Of a DNA stretch of 56,164 nucleotides, positions 34,676-43,345 are shown in pieces; the stretch's first letter is position 1; each line of letters begins with the position of its first letter. Below the pieces are notes generated by a model. It saw only the letters and a program-made list of their open reading frames with translations. It searched no databases and was not told the DNA's origin. The DNA is from Burkholderiaceae bacterium 26 (GTDB lineage Bacteria; Pseudomonadota; Gammaproteobacteria; Burkholderiales; Burkholderiaceae): positions 1-56,164 of the forward strand of contig JYOB01000019.1 in NCBI GenBank assembly GCA_000955795.1. The letters are read 5' to 3'. The position numbers were made by a program, and so were the translations under genes.

Positions 34676-35914
34676 ATGACTTTGACGATCACTCGGGACG
34701 CGTGCGCCGCATTGGATGCCGCCGATACGCTGGCCCATTGCCGCACGCGCTTCAACCTGCCCGCGGACACGATTTACCTCGACGGCAACTCGCTGGGTGC
34801 CATGCCGGCCCATGTGCCGGCACGCATGAAACAGGCGCTGGAGCACGAGTGGGCCCATGGCCTGATCCGTTCGTGGAACGACGCCGACTGGTACCCCGCA
34901 CCGCAGCGCACCGGCGACAAGATCGCCAAGCTGATCGGTGCAGGGCAGGGCGAGGTGATCGTGGCCGACTCCACGTCGGTGAACCTGTTCAAGGTGCTCG
35001 TGGCTGCCACCCGCATGCAGCCGGGGCGCCGGGTGATCCTGGCCGAGCGCACGAACTTCCCGACCGACGTGTACATCGCGAGCAGCGTGGCTGAGATGAC
35101 CGGTTGCGAGCTTCGCTGTGTCGATCCGGACGACGTGCTGGGCGCCATCGACGAGACCGTCGCCATCGTGTCGCTCACGCACGTGAACTACAAGACCGGC
35201 AAACGTTATGACATGGAAGCCGTCACCCGCCGGGCACATGAAGTCGGCGCGTTGATCGTCTGGGACTTGTGCCATACGGCTGGTGCCATGCCCGTGCACC
35301 TGAACGCGTGCGGGGCAGATTTTGCCGTTGGCTGCGGCTACAAGTATCTGAATGGTGGCCCCGGCGCACCGGCGTTCGTGTTTGTTGCGTCGCGCCATCT
35401 GGCGGCAATTCGCCAACCGCTGACGGGCTGGCATGGCCATGCCAAGCCGTTTGAGTTCACGCACGATTACGCACCACATCCTGCCATCGACCGCATGCTG
35501 ACGGGCACCGCCCCGCAGCTCGGCGTGATTTCGCTGGAAAGCGCGCTCGAGGTATTCGATGGCGTGGATCTCGACACGCTGCGCGCGAAGAGCGTTGCGC
35601 TGGGCAACCTGTTCATCACGCTGGCCGATCAGGAACTCGTTGGCCTCGGCTGCGGGCTGGCGTCGCCGCGTGATGCCGATCAGCGTGGCAGCCAGGTTTC
35701 GCTCACGCACGAAGCTGGCTACGCCATCATGCAGGCGCTCATCGCCCGCAACGTGATCGGCGACTTCCGGGCGCCCGACATTCTGCGCTTCGGCTTCGCG
35801 CCGCTCTATGTCCGCTACGTCGATATCTGGGACACCATCGCCGCGCTCAAGGACATCATCGCGACCTGCGCGTGGAACGCACCTGAATTCCTCGCGCGCA
35901 AGTCGGTGACCTGA
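34676..35914 (+). CDS. kynU: Kynureninase
   Basis: A 412-residue PLP-dependent kynureninase that splits kynurenine or 3-hydroxykynurenine to (3-hydroxy)anthranilate and alanine. The PLP lysine is K223 (GCGYKYLNGGPG), with WDLCHTAG for the pyridine-nitrogen Asp, YLDGNSLG at the start and the tail RFGFAPLYVRY. The ATG at 34676 gives the normal family start. It directly follows the 3-hydroxyanthranilate genes and is not with the tryptophan dioxygenase and formamidase genes, so 3-hydroxykynurenine is the expected substrate. No kynurenine 3-monooxygenase is in the window. The frame is open upstream into nbaD, but that is nbaD in another frame. Confidence 0.95.
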   Translation: MTLTITRDACAALDAADTLAHCRTRFNLPADTIYLDGNSLGAMPAHVPARMKQALEHEWAHGLIRSWNDADWYPAPQRTGDKIAKLIGAGQGEVIVADSTSVNLFKVLVAATRMQPGRRVILAERTNFPTDVYIASSVAEMTGCELRCVDPDDVLGAIDETVAIVSLTHVNYKTGKRYDMEAVTRRAHEVGALIVWDLCHTAGAMPVHLNACGADFAVGCGYKYLNGGPGAPAFVFVASRHLAAIRQPLTGWHGHAKPFEFTHDYAPHPAIDRMLTGTAPQLGVISLESALEVFDGVDLDTLRAKSVALGNLFITLADQELVGLGCGLASPRDADQRGSQVSLTHEAGYAIMQALIARNVIGDFRAPDILRFGFAPLYVRYVDIWDTIAALKDIIATCAWNAPEFLARKSVT

Positions 35915-35992
35915 GCCACAGGCACCCCGGCAATCCAACGACAAACAAGCGGCCGCGCTGGTGTGGCGCCGGCCGCAGCAAGGAGACACGCC

Positions 35993-37390
35993 GTGAAGCA
36001 ACAACGCGGATTCGACGCGATCGTCGAGCGGGAAAAGGGGCTGCACCGAGGCCTGTCCACCGGTCAGCTGTCGATGATTGCCATTGGTGGTGCGATTGGC
36101 ACGGGTCTGTTCCTGGGCAGCGGTTTCGCCATCGGGTTTGCCGGGCCCGCCGTTCTGGTGAGCTACGCGATCGGCGCGCTGATTGCCTTGCTGCTCATGG
36201 GCTGCCTGGCCGAAATGACGGTCGCCCATCCGACCTCCGGTTCGTTCGGCGCCTATGCCGAGCACTACATCGCGCCGTGGGCCGGGTTTCTGGTGCGCTA
36301 TGCGTACTGGTCTTCGATCATGCTGGCGGTGGGTGCGGAGGTGACGGCCATCGCTGTGTACATGAAGTACTGGTTTCCCGCGGTGCCCGGCTGGTATTGG
36401 ATCGTGGGCTTTTCGGCGGCGCTCATCGGCGTCAACGTGGTCAGCGTGAAGATGTTCGGCGCAGTCGAGTACGTGTTCTCGATGTTGAAGATCGCGGCCA
36501 TCGTCGGTTTCATCCTGCTGGGGGCGTACGTGGTGTTCAGCGCGCCGGCAGCTTCAGGCATTGGCCTGGCGAATTACCGGGTGCAGGGAGGCTTTTTTCC
36601 GAAGGGAGCGTGGGGCACGTGGGTGGCCGTGATCGTGTCAATCTTTAGCTACCTGAGCATCGAGATGATTGCCGTGGCCGCCGGCGAGGCGCGCGATCCG
36701 CACAAGGCCATCACGAGCGCCTTCCGGGCTACGATGATCCGGCTCGTCGTGTTCTATCTGCTGACGCTTGCGCTGATGCTTGCCATCGTGCCGTGGACGG
36801 AGGCCGGTGCCAACGAAAGCCCGTTCGTGAAAGTGATGGCCGCGACATCCGTGCCTGGCGCTGCCGGCGTCTTCAACTTCGTGATCCTGGTGGCCGCGCT
36901 GTCGGCCATGAATAGCCAGCTCTACATCACTACGCGAATGATGTTCAGCCTGTCGCGCGCTGGTTACGCACCCAAGGCGCTCGGCCGCCTGAATGCAAGC
37001 GGTGTGCCGACGGGGGCCTTGCTGCTTTCGGCAGTTGGTATTGCGGTGGCTACCGTGCTCAACGCGATGTACCCGGACAGCGCCTTCCTGCTGATGATGT
37101 CGGTGTCGATGTTCGGCGCGATGCTGACGTGGCTGATGATCTTCATCACGCACCTGTTCTTCCGCCGCCAGCACCGCGGCCAGGTGTTGGCGTTTCGCAT
37201 GTGGGGGTTCCCGGTGACGTCGTTGGCGGGTGCGGGACTGATGGCGGCGGCGCTGGTTACCACCTACTTCACGCCCGAGTTCCGGATGACGCTGCTCTGC
37301 GGCGTGCCGTTCATGGTCGCGCTGTTGGTGGTGTATGGCGTGTGGTATCGCTGGCAGGCACATGCTGCCCAGGCGGTGACCTCTTCTTGA
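35993..37390 (+). CDS. APC-family amino acid permease
   Basis: A 465-residue amino acid:proton symporter of the AAT branch (AroP/GabP-like) with 12 membrane helices. The N-terminal words LSTGQLSMIAIGGAIGTGLF and the consensus region around YWSSIMLAVGAEVTA fit. The position after kynU suggests uptake of kynurenine, tryptophan or 3-hydroxyanthranilate; that is inference. The start is GTG at 35993, decided by AAGGAG nine bases upstream. The frame is open further upstream without a ribosome site. It lies 78 bp after kynU, probably in the same operon. Confidence 0.88.
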   Translation: MKQQRGFDAIVEREKGLHRGLSTGQLSMIAIGGAIGTGLFLGSGFAIGFAGPAVLVSYAIGALIALLLMGCLAEMTVAHPTSGSFGAYAEHYIAPWAGFLVRYAYWSSIMLAVGAEVTAIAVYMKYWFPAVPGWYWIVGFSAALIGVNVVSVKMFGAVEYVFSMLKIAAIVGFILLGAYVVFSAPAASGIGLANYRVQGGFFPKGAWGTWVAVIVSIFSYLSIEMIAVAAGEARDPHKAITSAFRATMIRLVVFYLLTLALMLAIVPWTEAGANESPFVKVMAATSVPGAAGVFNFVILVAALSAMNSQLYITTRMMFSLSRAGYAPKALGRLNASGVPTGALLLSAVGIAVATVLNAMYPDSAFLLMMSVSMFGAMLTWLMIFITHLFFRRQHRGQVLAFRMWGFPVTSLAGAGLMAAALVTTYFTPEFRMTLLCGVPFMVALLVVYGVWYRWQAHAAQAVTSS

Positions 37391-37444
37391 TCCGGCGAAT
37401 GTCCGTTATTCTCGCCAGTCCCAACATTGACGGAGTCGTTCTTC

Positions 37445-37990
37445 ATGTCGCTGAATTTTCTCGGCATTGCCGGCAGCCTGCGCCGCAAATCCACCAACCA
37501 GGGCCTGCTGCGCGCGGCGTCCACTCGGCTGCCCGCCGGCGTTGAAATGGACGTGGCCGACCTGACGGATATTCCGTTCTATAACGCCGACATCACGGAC
37601 AAGCCTGCTTCGGTGGTGCGCGTGCTCGAACAGATCGGGCGTGCCGATGCGCTGGTGCTGGCCTGCCCTGAATACAACTACTCGCTGGCGCCGGCGCTGA
37701 AGAACATTCTGGACTGGGCCTCGCGCGAGCCCAACAACGCGCTGCTGGCAGGCAAGCCCGTCGCGATCCTGGGTGCGGGCGGCGGCATGGGCACGTCGCG
37801 CGCGCAGTACCACCTGCGTCAGGTGTGCGTGTATCTGGACCTGCATCCGCTGAACAAGCCGGAAGTGTTTGCCAACGCGTTTGCTGGCGGCTTCTCTGCT
37901 GATGGCGATCTCACCGACGAGCGTATCGGGGGCCTGATCACCGAGCAGATGCAGGCGCTGGCCAACTGGACGTTGAAGCACAAGGCTTGA
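37445..37990 (+). CDS. NADPH-dependent FMN reductase (ChrR-type)
   Basis: A 181-residue flavodoxin-fold reductase. The phosphate-binding GIAGSLRRKSTNQGLL is at about 6-21, and the FMN-binding CPEYNYSLAPALKNILDW at about 75-92 is typical of the NADPH-dependent FMN/quinone/chromate reductases. It could reduce quinones formed from hydroxyanthranilates or supply FMNH2, but no partner monooxygenase is near. The ATG at 37445 follows GGAG. It is the last gene of the rightward block; a hairpin overlaps its stop codon. It may have its own promoter in the 54-bp gap after the permease. Confidence 0.88.
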   Translation: MSLNFLGIAGSLRRKSTNQGLLRAASTRLPAGVEMDVADLTDIPFYNADITDKPASVVRVLEQIGRADALVLACPEYNYSLAPALKNILDWASREPNNALLAGKPVAILGAGGGMGTSRAQYHLRQVCVYLDLHPLNKPEVFANAFAGGFSADGDLTDERIGGLITEQMQALANWTLKHKA

Positions 37991-38001
37991 ATAAAGCCTT
38001 G
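37981..38001. terminator. Hairpin between convergent genes
   Basis: CAAGGCTT (37981-37988) pairs perfectly with AAGCCTTG (37994-38001) around a 5-base loop, overlapping the FMN reductase stop codon. The next gene converges from the right. There is no long T-run, so it is a weak or bidirectional terminator. Confidence 0.4.
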
Positions 38002-38012
38002 CAGTAAATGAA

Positions 38013-39239
38013 TTACTCGCCGGCGTGCAGCGTGCGGTTGCGCCCGGCGAGCGAGCCCGCCACCAGCGAGGCCAGCGCAATTGCGCTGAACAACCAGCCC
38101 ATCACGGCCCAGCTGCCGGTCAGATCGTGCAGCACCCCCATGAGATACGGCCCCGCGGCAGCCATGGTGTAGCCAATGCCCTGCGTCATGGCCGACAGGC
38201 TTGCCGCCACGCGCGCATCGGCCGAGCGCAGCACGATCAGCGACAGCGCCACGCTGAAGTTGCCGCCCTGGCCAAGCCCCAGCAACACCGCCCACCACCA
38301 CAGCGTTGACAGCGGTGCATACAGGCAGCCGATCAGGCCGGCCCAGCACATCAGCATCATCAGGAACACGGCTGGGCGTTGATCGCGCCCGAGCCGCGCC
38401 ACGAACGGCCCGCCCAGCGCAGTGATGAGCTGCACAAGAATCGACACCGCCACCACCACGCCCGATTGCACGGCGGATAGCCCGCGGTCTTGCAGGATCA
38501 CGGGCAGCCAGCCAAACACGCAATACGCCAGCGACGATTGCAGCCCCATGTAGAACGTTACCTGCCAGGCGATAGGTTGGTTCCACAGTGACACACGCTG
38601 CAGCCGAGTGGCCGCGCCCTTGCCGTGCGCATGCCGCATGTGCGGCCACCAGCCAACAAAGGCCAGCAGCGCGGGCAGCGCCCAGAACGCCAGCGCGGGC
38701 TGCCAGCCGCCCAGCCATGCCGAAAGCGGCGCGCTTGCCCCGGCTGCCACCGCGGCACCAAAGCACAGCGCCATGGTGTAGACGCCGGTCATCAGGTCAG
38801 CCTGGCGGCCGAAATCCCGCTTGACGATGCCCGGCAACAGAATGCCCGTGACGCCAATGCAGGCGCCCGCTGCCAGCGTCCCGATGAACAACGGTGCAAC
38901 GCCGCCTGCGCTGCGCAACGCAATGCCAGCCGCCAGCGCAATGAGCAAGCCGCCCACGGCGCGTTCTGCACCAAAACGCCGAGCCAACATCGCCGCCGCA
39001 GGCGCAAACAGGCCCAGGCACAGCACGGGCAGCGTCGTCAGCAACCCTGCCGTGGCGCCCGACAGCCCAGTGCCGGCTGTCACTTGTTTCAACACCGGCG
39101 ACAGGCTCGACAGCGCGGGCCGCAGGTTCACGCCCACCAGCACCAGCCCGACAACGAGCAGGATCAGCGCGCCGGACGACGGGCGGTCTGCAGCGTCATG
39201 CGCGGCAGGAGAGGGCGATGTGTGTGGACGTTGGGACAT
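38013..39239 (-). CDS. CynX/NimT-family MFS transporter
   Basis: A 408-residue major facilitator of the CynX/NimT (cyanate/nitroimidazole) branch with 12 membrane helices. The family-like first helix and loop read GVNLRPALSSLSPVLKQV, and GYTMAAAGPYLMGVLHDLTG stands near helix 10-11. The substrate is unknown; the family includes cyanate and nitroimidazole transporters of modest evidence. The ATG at 39239 is the natural family start; the frame is open upstream into the next gene's antisense. It lies 91 bp after the DUF2520 gene on the same strand. Confidence 0.87.
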   Translation of the reverse strand: MSQRPHTSPSPAAHDAADRPSSGALILLVVGLVLVGVNLRPALSSLSPVLKQVTAGTGLSGATAGLLTTLPVLCLGLFAPAAAMLARRFGAERAVGGLLIALAAGIALRSAGGVAPLFIGTLAAGACIGVTGILLPGIVKRDFGRQADLMTGVYTMALCFGAAVAAGASAPLSAWLGGWQPALAFWALPALLAFVGWWPHMRHAHGKGAATRLQRVSLWNQPIAWQVTFYMGLQSSLAYCVFGWLPVILQDRGLSAVQSGVVVAVSILVQLITALGGPFVARLGRDQRPAVFLMMLMCWAGLIGCLYAPLSTLWWWAVLLGLGQGGNFSVALSLIVLRSADARVAASLSAMTQGIGYTMAAAGPYLMGVLHDLTGSWAVMGWLFSAIALASLVAGSLAGRNRTLHAGE

Positions 39240-39330
39240 GGCAGAACGGGCGTGCAAGCAAGCTGCCGATTGTAGGGCGCGCGCCGGATTGGTGCATGCG
39301 CGCCATCCAATGCCAATGATGCTGACTCCG

Positions 39331-40212
39331 CTATTGCGTGAGGTTGAGTCGCGCAGCGAGGTCGGCCAGCACGTCTGCGGAAGGCGCGCCGCGTTCGGCT
39401 GCCAATGCCAGCGCACGCCGTGTGAGTGCGGTGTACAGCGCGGCGTGATCGGCGCCCAATGCATCGAGCGCTTGCAGGTGTTTGTCGATGACGCCGCCGT
39501 CTCCGCGCGAGACCGGGCCTGCCAGTGCCCCAGCCAGGCCGCGGGCGCGTGCCGCAGCCAGCGTGCCGTCCACCAGCGGCCACATGGCGGCCACAGCGGC
39601 ATCACGGTCGATGCCTGCGGCCTCCCACAACGTGGCGGCTTCGTGGAGTGCGCACAGCAGGAAGCTGGCGGCGTAATTGGCACCGGCGTGATACAGAGCA
39701 CGTTGCCCGGCACGCACTTTCAATGGCGTGCAGCCGAGCCGCAGTGCAAAGCTGGCGAGCGCCGCGTCGTGCGGCGCATCAGCGTCAATGGCGATGGAGG
39801 CGCCGCCCAGACGTTCGGCATCGTCGGGCAAGCCGGCAAACAGAAACAGCGGATGAAAGCTGGCGGTATCCGCGCCGCACCGGCGGGCGCCGTCCAGCAA
39901 GTCGCGCTCGCCGGCGCCGCTGCAATGGATGACGAGTTGGCCGGGCCGCCAGCGTACGTTGTCGACCACGCCTGGGATGGCGTCATCCGGCATGGTCACG
40001 AACACCCAGTCGGCGGTATCCGCCACGTCTTGCGGGTCGACCGCCTTGGCGCCTGTGGCTTGCGCGAGCCACGCGGCGGGTGCGCTTGAGCGGTTGGCAA
40101 CCGCCACGGTGCGTACGCCCGTGCCGTGCGCCCGAGTGGCCAATGCCCGCGCCAGCCGCCCCGCGCCAATCCAGCCCACCGAGACCGGCGTTTCGATTGC
40201 AAAAGACGTCAT
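39331..40212 (-). CDS. Rossmann-like / DUF2520 protein
   Basis: A 293-residue protein with an N-terminal NAD(P)-binding domain (SVGWIGAGRLARALATRA, about 11-28) and a C-terminal helical DUF2520 domain (from about residue 140; NYAASFLLCALHEAATLW). The layout is that of pyrroline-5-carboxylate or ketopantoate reductases, and some DUF2520 proteins (PanG) are ketopantoate reductases. A pantothenate role is therefore possible but not shown. It faces the YddG-type gene across 179 bp and reads the same way as the transporter at 38013. Confidence 0.85.
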   Translation of the reverse strand: MTSFAIETPVSVGWIGAGRLARALATRAHGTGVRTVAVANRSSAPAAWLAQATGAKAVDPQDVADTADWVFVTMPDDAIPGVVDNVRWRPGQLVIHCSGAGERDLLDGARRCGADTASFHPLFLFAGLPDDAERLGGASIAIDADAPHDAALASFALRLGCTPLKVRAGQRALYHAGANYAASFLLCALHEAATLWEAAGIDRDAAVAAMWPLVDGTLAAARARGLAGALAGPVSRGDGGVIDKHLQALDALGADHAALYTALTRRALALAAERGAPSADVLADLAARLNLTQ

Positions 40213-40391
40213 GGCAAACCTCGATTTTTCATGGTCTGCATCTTATAGCGAAGCCACTTCAGTAAACCGCGATGCGCCAATCAGGCGGTCGGGCGGTACG
40301 GCCGGTAAACTGCACGCCTTTGCCGGCAGCGTTTGGCCGGGCGTGAGCAAACGGTTTTCTTCAGGCGGACATGTCAGTGCAAGCAGGCGTT

Positions 40392-41312
40392 ATGCAAAGC
40401 AAAAGTAGGGCAACCCTCATCGGGCTTATTGCGGTGCTGCTGTGGAGTTCGATCGTCGGGTTGATCCGGGGCGTGAGCCAGCATCTTGGGGCCGTAGGTG
40501 GCGCTGCCATGATCTATACCGTCGCGTCGGTGCTGTTGGTATTTACCGTTGGCTTCAATAACTTGAAGACCTTTCCGCGGCGCTATCTGGTGTGGGGCAG
40601 CCTGTTGTTCGTGTCGTATGAGCTGTGCCTCTCGCTGTCGATCGGCTATGCCAACAGCGGGCGGCAGGCGATCGAGGTCGGGATGGTCAATTACCTGTGG
40701 CCGACGTTCACGATGCTGTCGGCCATTGCCTTCAACAAACAGCGGGCGAATGCCCTGATCGTGCCTGGTGTCCTTATTTCCATCCTCGGCATTTGCTTCG
40801 TGCTTGGCGGTGATCAAGGGCTCGATATCGGCGGCATGGCCGAGAACGTCAAGGACAACCCGCTCAGTTATGGATTGGCGTTCACGGGCGCGGTGATCTG
40901 GGCGGCGTATTGCACGGTCACCAGCCGGATCGCCGAGGGCAAGAACGGTGCAACGCTGTTCTTCATCCTGACGGCGCTGGCCCTGTGGATCAAGTTTTTC
41001 GCCACGGGCGGCGGGGCGATGCACTTCAGCGTGTCGGCGCTGGTCTACCTTGCGTTGGCCGCGTCAGCAATGGGCTTCGGCTACGCGGCCTGGAACGTCG
41101 GCATCCTGCACGGCAACGTCACGGTGTTGGCGACCGCGTCGTATTTCATCCCCGTGTTTTCTGCTGCCTTGGCCGCTGCGTTGTTGCATGCCCCGCTGTC
41201 GTTCGCGTTCTGGAAGGGCGCGTCGATGGTGGTTGCCGGATCGATCCTGTGCTGGCTTGCCACGCGCGGTGGTCGCGCAAAGACGTTGTCTTCGCCCAAG
41301 TCTTCCGCCTGA
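40392..41312 (+). CDS. yddG: YddG-type aromatic amino acid exporter (DMT family)
   Basis: A 306-residue drug/metabolite transporter with ten membrane helices. It matches the Escherichia coli YddG pattern closely: RATLIGLIAVLLWSSIVGLI, LLFVSYELCLSLSIGYA, IEVGMVNYLWP and AAWNVGILHGNVTV. YddG exports phenylalanine, tyrosine, tryptophan and some analogues. I set the start at the ATG at 40392 to fit the YddG N-terminus; an ATG at 40371 with AGGCGG upstream is also possible. In a strain that uses kynurenine-type compounds it may protect against excess aromatic amino acids, but it is a separate unit. Confidence 0.9.
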   Translation: MQSKSRATLIGLIAVLLWSSIVGLIRGVSQHLGAVGGAAMIYTVASVLLVFTVGFNNLKTFPRRYLVWGSLLFVSYELCLSLSIGYANSGRQAIEVGMVNYLWPTFTMLSAIAFNKQRANALIVPGVLISILGICFVLGGDQGLDIGGMAENVKDNPLSYGLAFTGAVIWAAYCTVTSRIAEGKNGATLFFILTALALWIKFFATGGGAMHFSVSALVYLALAASAMGFGYAAWNVGILHGNVTVLATASYFIPVFSAALAAALLHAPLSFAFWKGASMVVAGSILCWLATRGGRAKTLSSPKSSA

Positions 41313-41484
41313 CGTAAGAACTGGCACACGGGACATCCGCCGTTTCTACAAATTCGCAATTAACCGCCAGGCATTCAGGAAAACCGTAGATAGAGCCAGC
41401 ACGGGAACGGGGCGTGCTAGATGCCGGGTAAGCCGCTGCGCCACGACGGAACGGCGGCATACCAACACAGAAACAGGAGGCATC

Positions 41485-41640
41485 ATGTTGAGCACCATTC
41501 TCATCATCGTTCTCATCTTGCTGTTGATCGGCGCGCTGCCGTCGTGGCCGTACAGCCGAGGTTGGGGCTACGGGCCCACGGGCGGGCTCGGGCTGATCGT
41601 GGTGATCGTGGTCATTCTTGTGCTGCTGGGCTATATCTGA
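41485..41640 (+). CDS. DUF3309 mini-membrane protein
   Basis: A 51-residue hydrophobic protein with two membrane segments around a Gly/Tyr/Trp-rich turn (PSWPYSRGWGYGPTGG), the hallmark of the DUF3309 family. A strong AGGAGG ribosome site lies just before the ATG. Small proteins of this kind are common as stress-related single genes in proteobacteria; no function is known. It stands alone, with 172 bp before it and 145 bp after it, neither of which shows another gene. Confidence 0.85.
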   Translation: MLSTILIIVLILLLIGALPSWPYSRGWGYGPTGGLGLIVVIVVILVLLGYI

Positions 41641-41785
41641 CGCCACGCGTCGATGCCGGTGTGCATATGGTTCTGAGTATCGCCTGACCGGTTGCCGAGG
41701 GTTGGCTGAGCACCGGAGCGGGGCAGATGTCTTGCAGGCGCTTGACTGGGCATAATCCCAGCTGCGTTCCCGAAGGACACTTCCC

Positions 41786-43345
41786 ATGAAGACAGGTCGA
41801 CACGCCGGCAGCCAAGCGCCCGGCGTTCGTGCCCGATTTGCTCCGCTGGTGCTGGCCCTGGTGCTGGCCGGCTGCGCGGTCGGGCCCGATTACCGCACGC
41901 CGCCGCTCAGCGGCACCGAAGCACCGCAGGCCTGGCATGCCACGCTGCCGCACCATGGCAGCCGCATGGCGCTGGCGCACTGGTGGGAGCAGTTTCACGA
42001 CCCAGTGCTGACCCAACTGGTGGAGCAGGCGGACGCGACCAGCCCGACGATCGCGCAGGCTGTCGGCCGCGTGCGTGAGGCGCGTGCGAGTGTTTCCACC
42101 AGCCAGGCGGGGCTGCTTCCGCAACTGAAAGGCACCGGCTCTGCCACGCGGCAGGGCGGGTTTGGCGGCAGCCAGTTCGCCGGTGGCGCGGGCGGGCTGT
42201 CTGCCGGGGCGCTGAGCCCCACGCTGGGCCTTGGCACGATCACCACCTTGGCGGCGCAGGCCGATGCGTCGTGGGAGATCGATCTCTTCGGCGGCAAACG
42301 CCGCAGCCTGGAAGGCGCCGATGCGCGTCTGACCGCCAGTGAAGCCGATTGGCACGACGCGCGCGTTTCGCTCGCCGCCGAGGTAGCCAATACCTACTTG
42401 CAGCAACGCGAGTGTGAGGCGCTGGTCGACATTGGCGCGGCAACACTGTCGTCCCGGCAGGAAACGCTGCAACTGACCGAACGCAAGTTCCGCGCGGGCT
42501 TTGTCGCGCCGGCCGATTTTGCGCAAGCGCAAGCCACGGTAGGCGATGCCGTCAATGCGCTGGAAGGCCAACGTGCGCAATGTGCGCAGGGCATCGACAA
42601 GCTCGTCACGCTCACCGGCATTGACCACGATGCGCTGAACGGCCTGCTGTCCAAGGCCAGCGCGCAGATTCCGGCACCGCCCGATGCCGGCGTGCCCGAT
42701 GTGCCGGCGCAGGTGCTGTCGCAACGGCCGGATGTGTCGTCGGCCGAGCGCGCGGTGGCGGGAGCAAGCGCTGATATCGGTGTGGCGGTCGCGAGCCGAT
42801 TGCCGTCGATCACGCTGGCGGGGTCCATCGGCATCAATTCTTACCGCCTTGGCGGGCAATCGTTGACGACCAAGTCCTGGTCGTTCGGGCCGTCGGTGTC
42901 GTTGCCGATCTTTGACGGCGGCTCGGGCGCGGCGCGCGTGGAAACAGCGCGGGCCCGTTACGACCAGGCGCTGGCCAGCTATCGCAGCAAGGTGCGTCAG
43001 GCGGTGCAGGAAGTGGAAGATGCGCTGGTGCGCCTGGACGCTTCGGACCGCCGTGTCGACGCAGCCACGATGGCCGACGCTCAATACGCAAAGGTGCTGC
43101 AAGCGTCCAACGCCCGCTATCGTCTGGGCGCGGGCAGCCTGCTTCAGTTGGAAGACGTGCGGCGCACTGCGTTGCAGGCTTCGCAGTCTCTGGCGGCGGT
43201 CAAGCTTGAACGCGCGCAAGCCTGGGTGGCGCTGTACAAGGCCGTCGGCGGCGGCTGGCGCGACGATGCGCCCAACGCTTATCCCGATAACAAGACCACT
43301 GCGCCGACCGCACAGGGCCGCGCGCATACCGGAAACGCTTCATGA
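41786..43345 (+). CDS. Outer-membrane factor of an RND efflux system (NodT/OprM type)
   Basis: A 519-residue outer-membrane lipoprotein. A signal peptide ends in the lipobox LAGC (Cys about 31), followed by VGPDYRTPP, which is typical of OprM/NodT proteins. Two OEP domains with the repeats WEIDLFGG and SLPIFDGG follow. It forms the trimeric exit duct of the pump encoded by the next two genes. Its stop overlaps the adaptor start by 4 bp. The order (outer-membrane factor first) is less common than adaptor-permease-outer factor. No regulator gene is adjacent. Confidence 0.93.
   Translation: MKTGRHAGSQAPGVRARFAPLVLALVLAGCAVGPDYRTPPLSGTEAPQAWHATLPHHGSRMALAHWWEQFHDPVLTQLVEQADATSPTIAQAVGRVREARASVSTSQAGLLPQLKGTGSATRQGGFGGSQFAGGAGGLSAGALSPTLGLGTITTLAAQADASWEIDLFGGKRRSLEGADARLTASEADWHDARVSLAAEVANTYLQQRECEALVDIGAATLSSRQETLQLTERKFRAGFVAPADFAQAQATVGDAVNALEGQRAQCAQGIDKLVTLTGIDHDALNGLLSKASAQIPAPPDAGVPDVPAQVLSQRPDVSSAERAVAGASADIGVAVASRLPSITLAGSIGINSYRLGGQSLTTKSWSFGPSVSLPIFDGGSGAARVETARARYDQALASYRSKVRQAVQEVEDALVRLDASDRRVDAATMADAQYAKVLQASNARYRLGAGSLLQLEDVRRTALQASQSLAAVKLERAQAWVALYKAVGGGWRDDAPNAYPDNKTTAPTAQGRAHTGNAS

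Noticed and set aside
34280-36265. 661-codon open frame on the minus strand opposite nbaD, kynU and the permease start
   Set aside because: It is the antisense shadow of GC-rich genes with clear motifs on the plus strand; its protein is Arg/His/Gln-rich and matches nothing.
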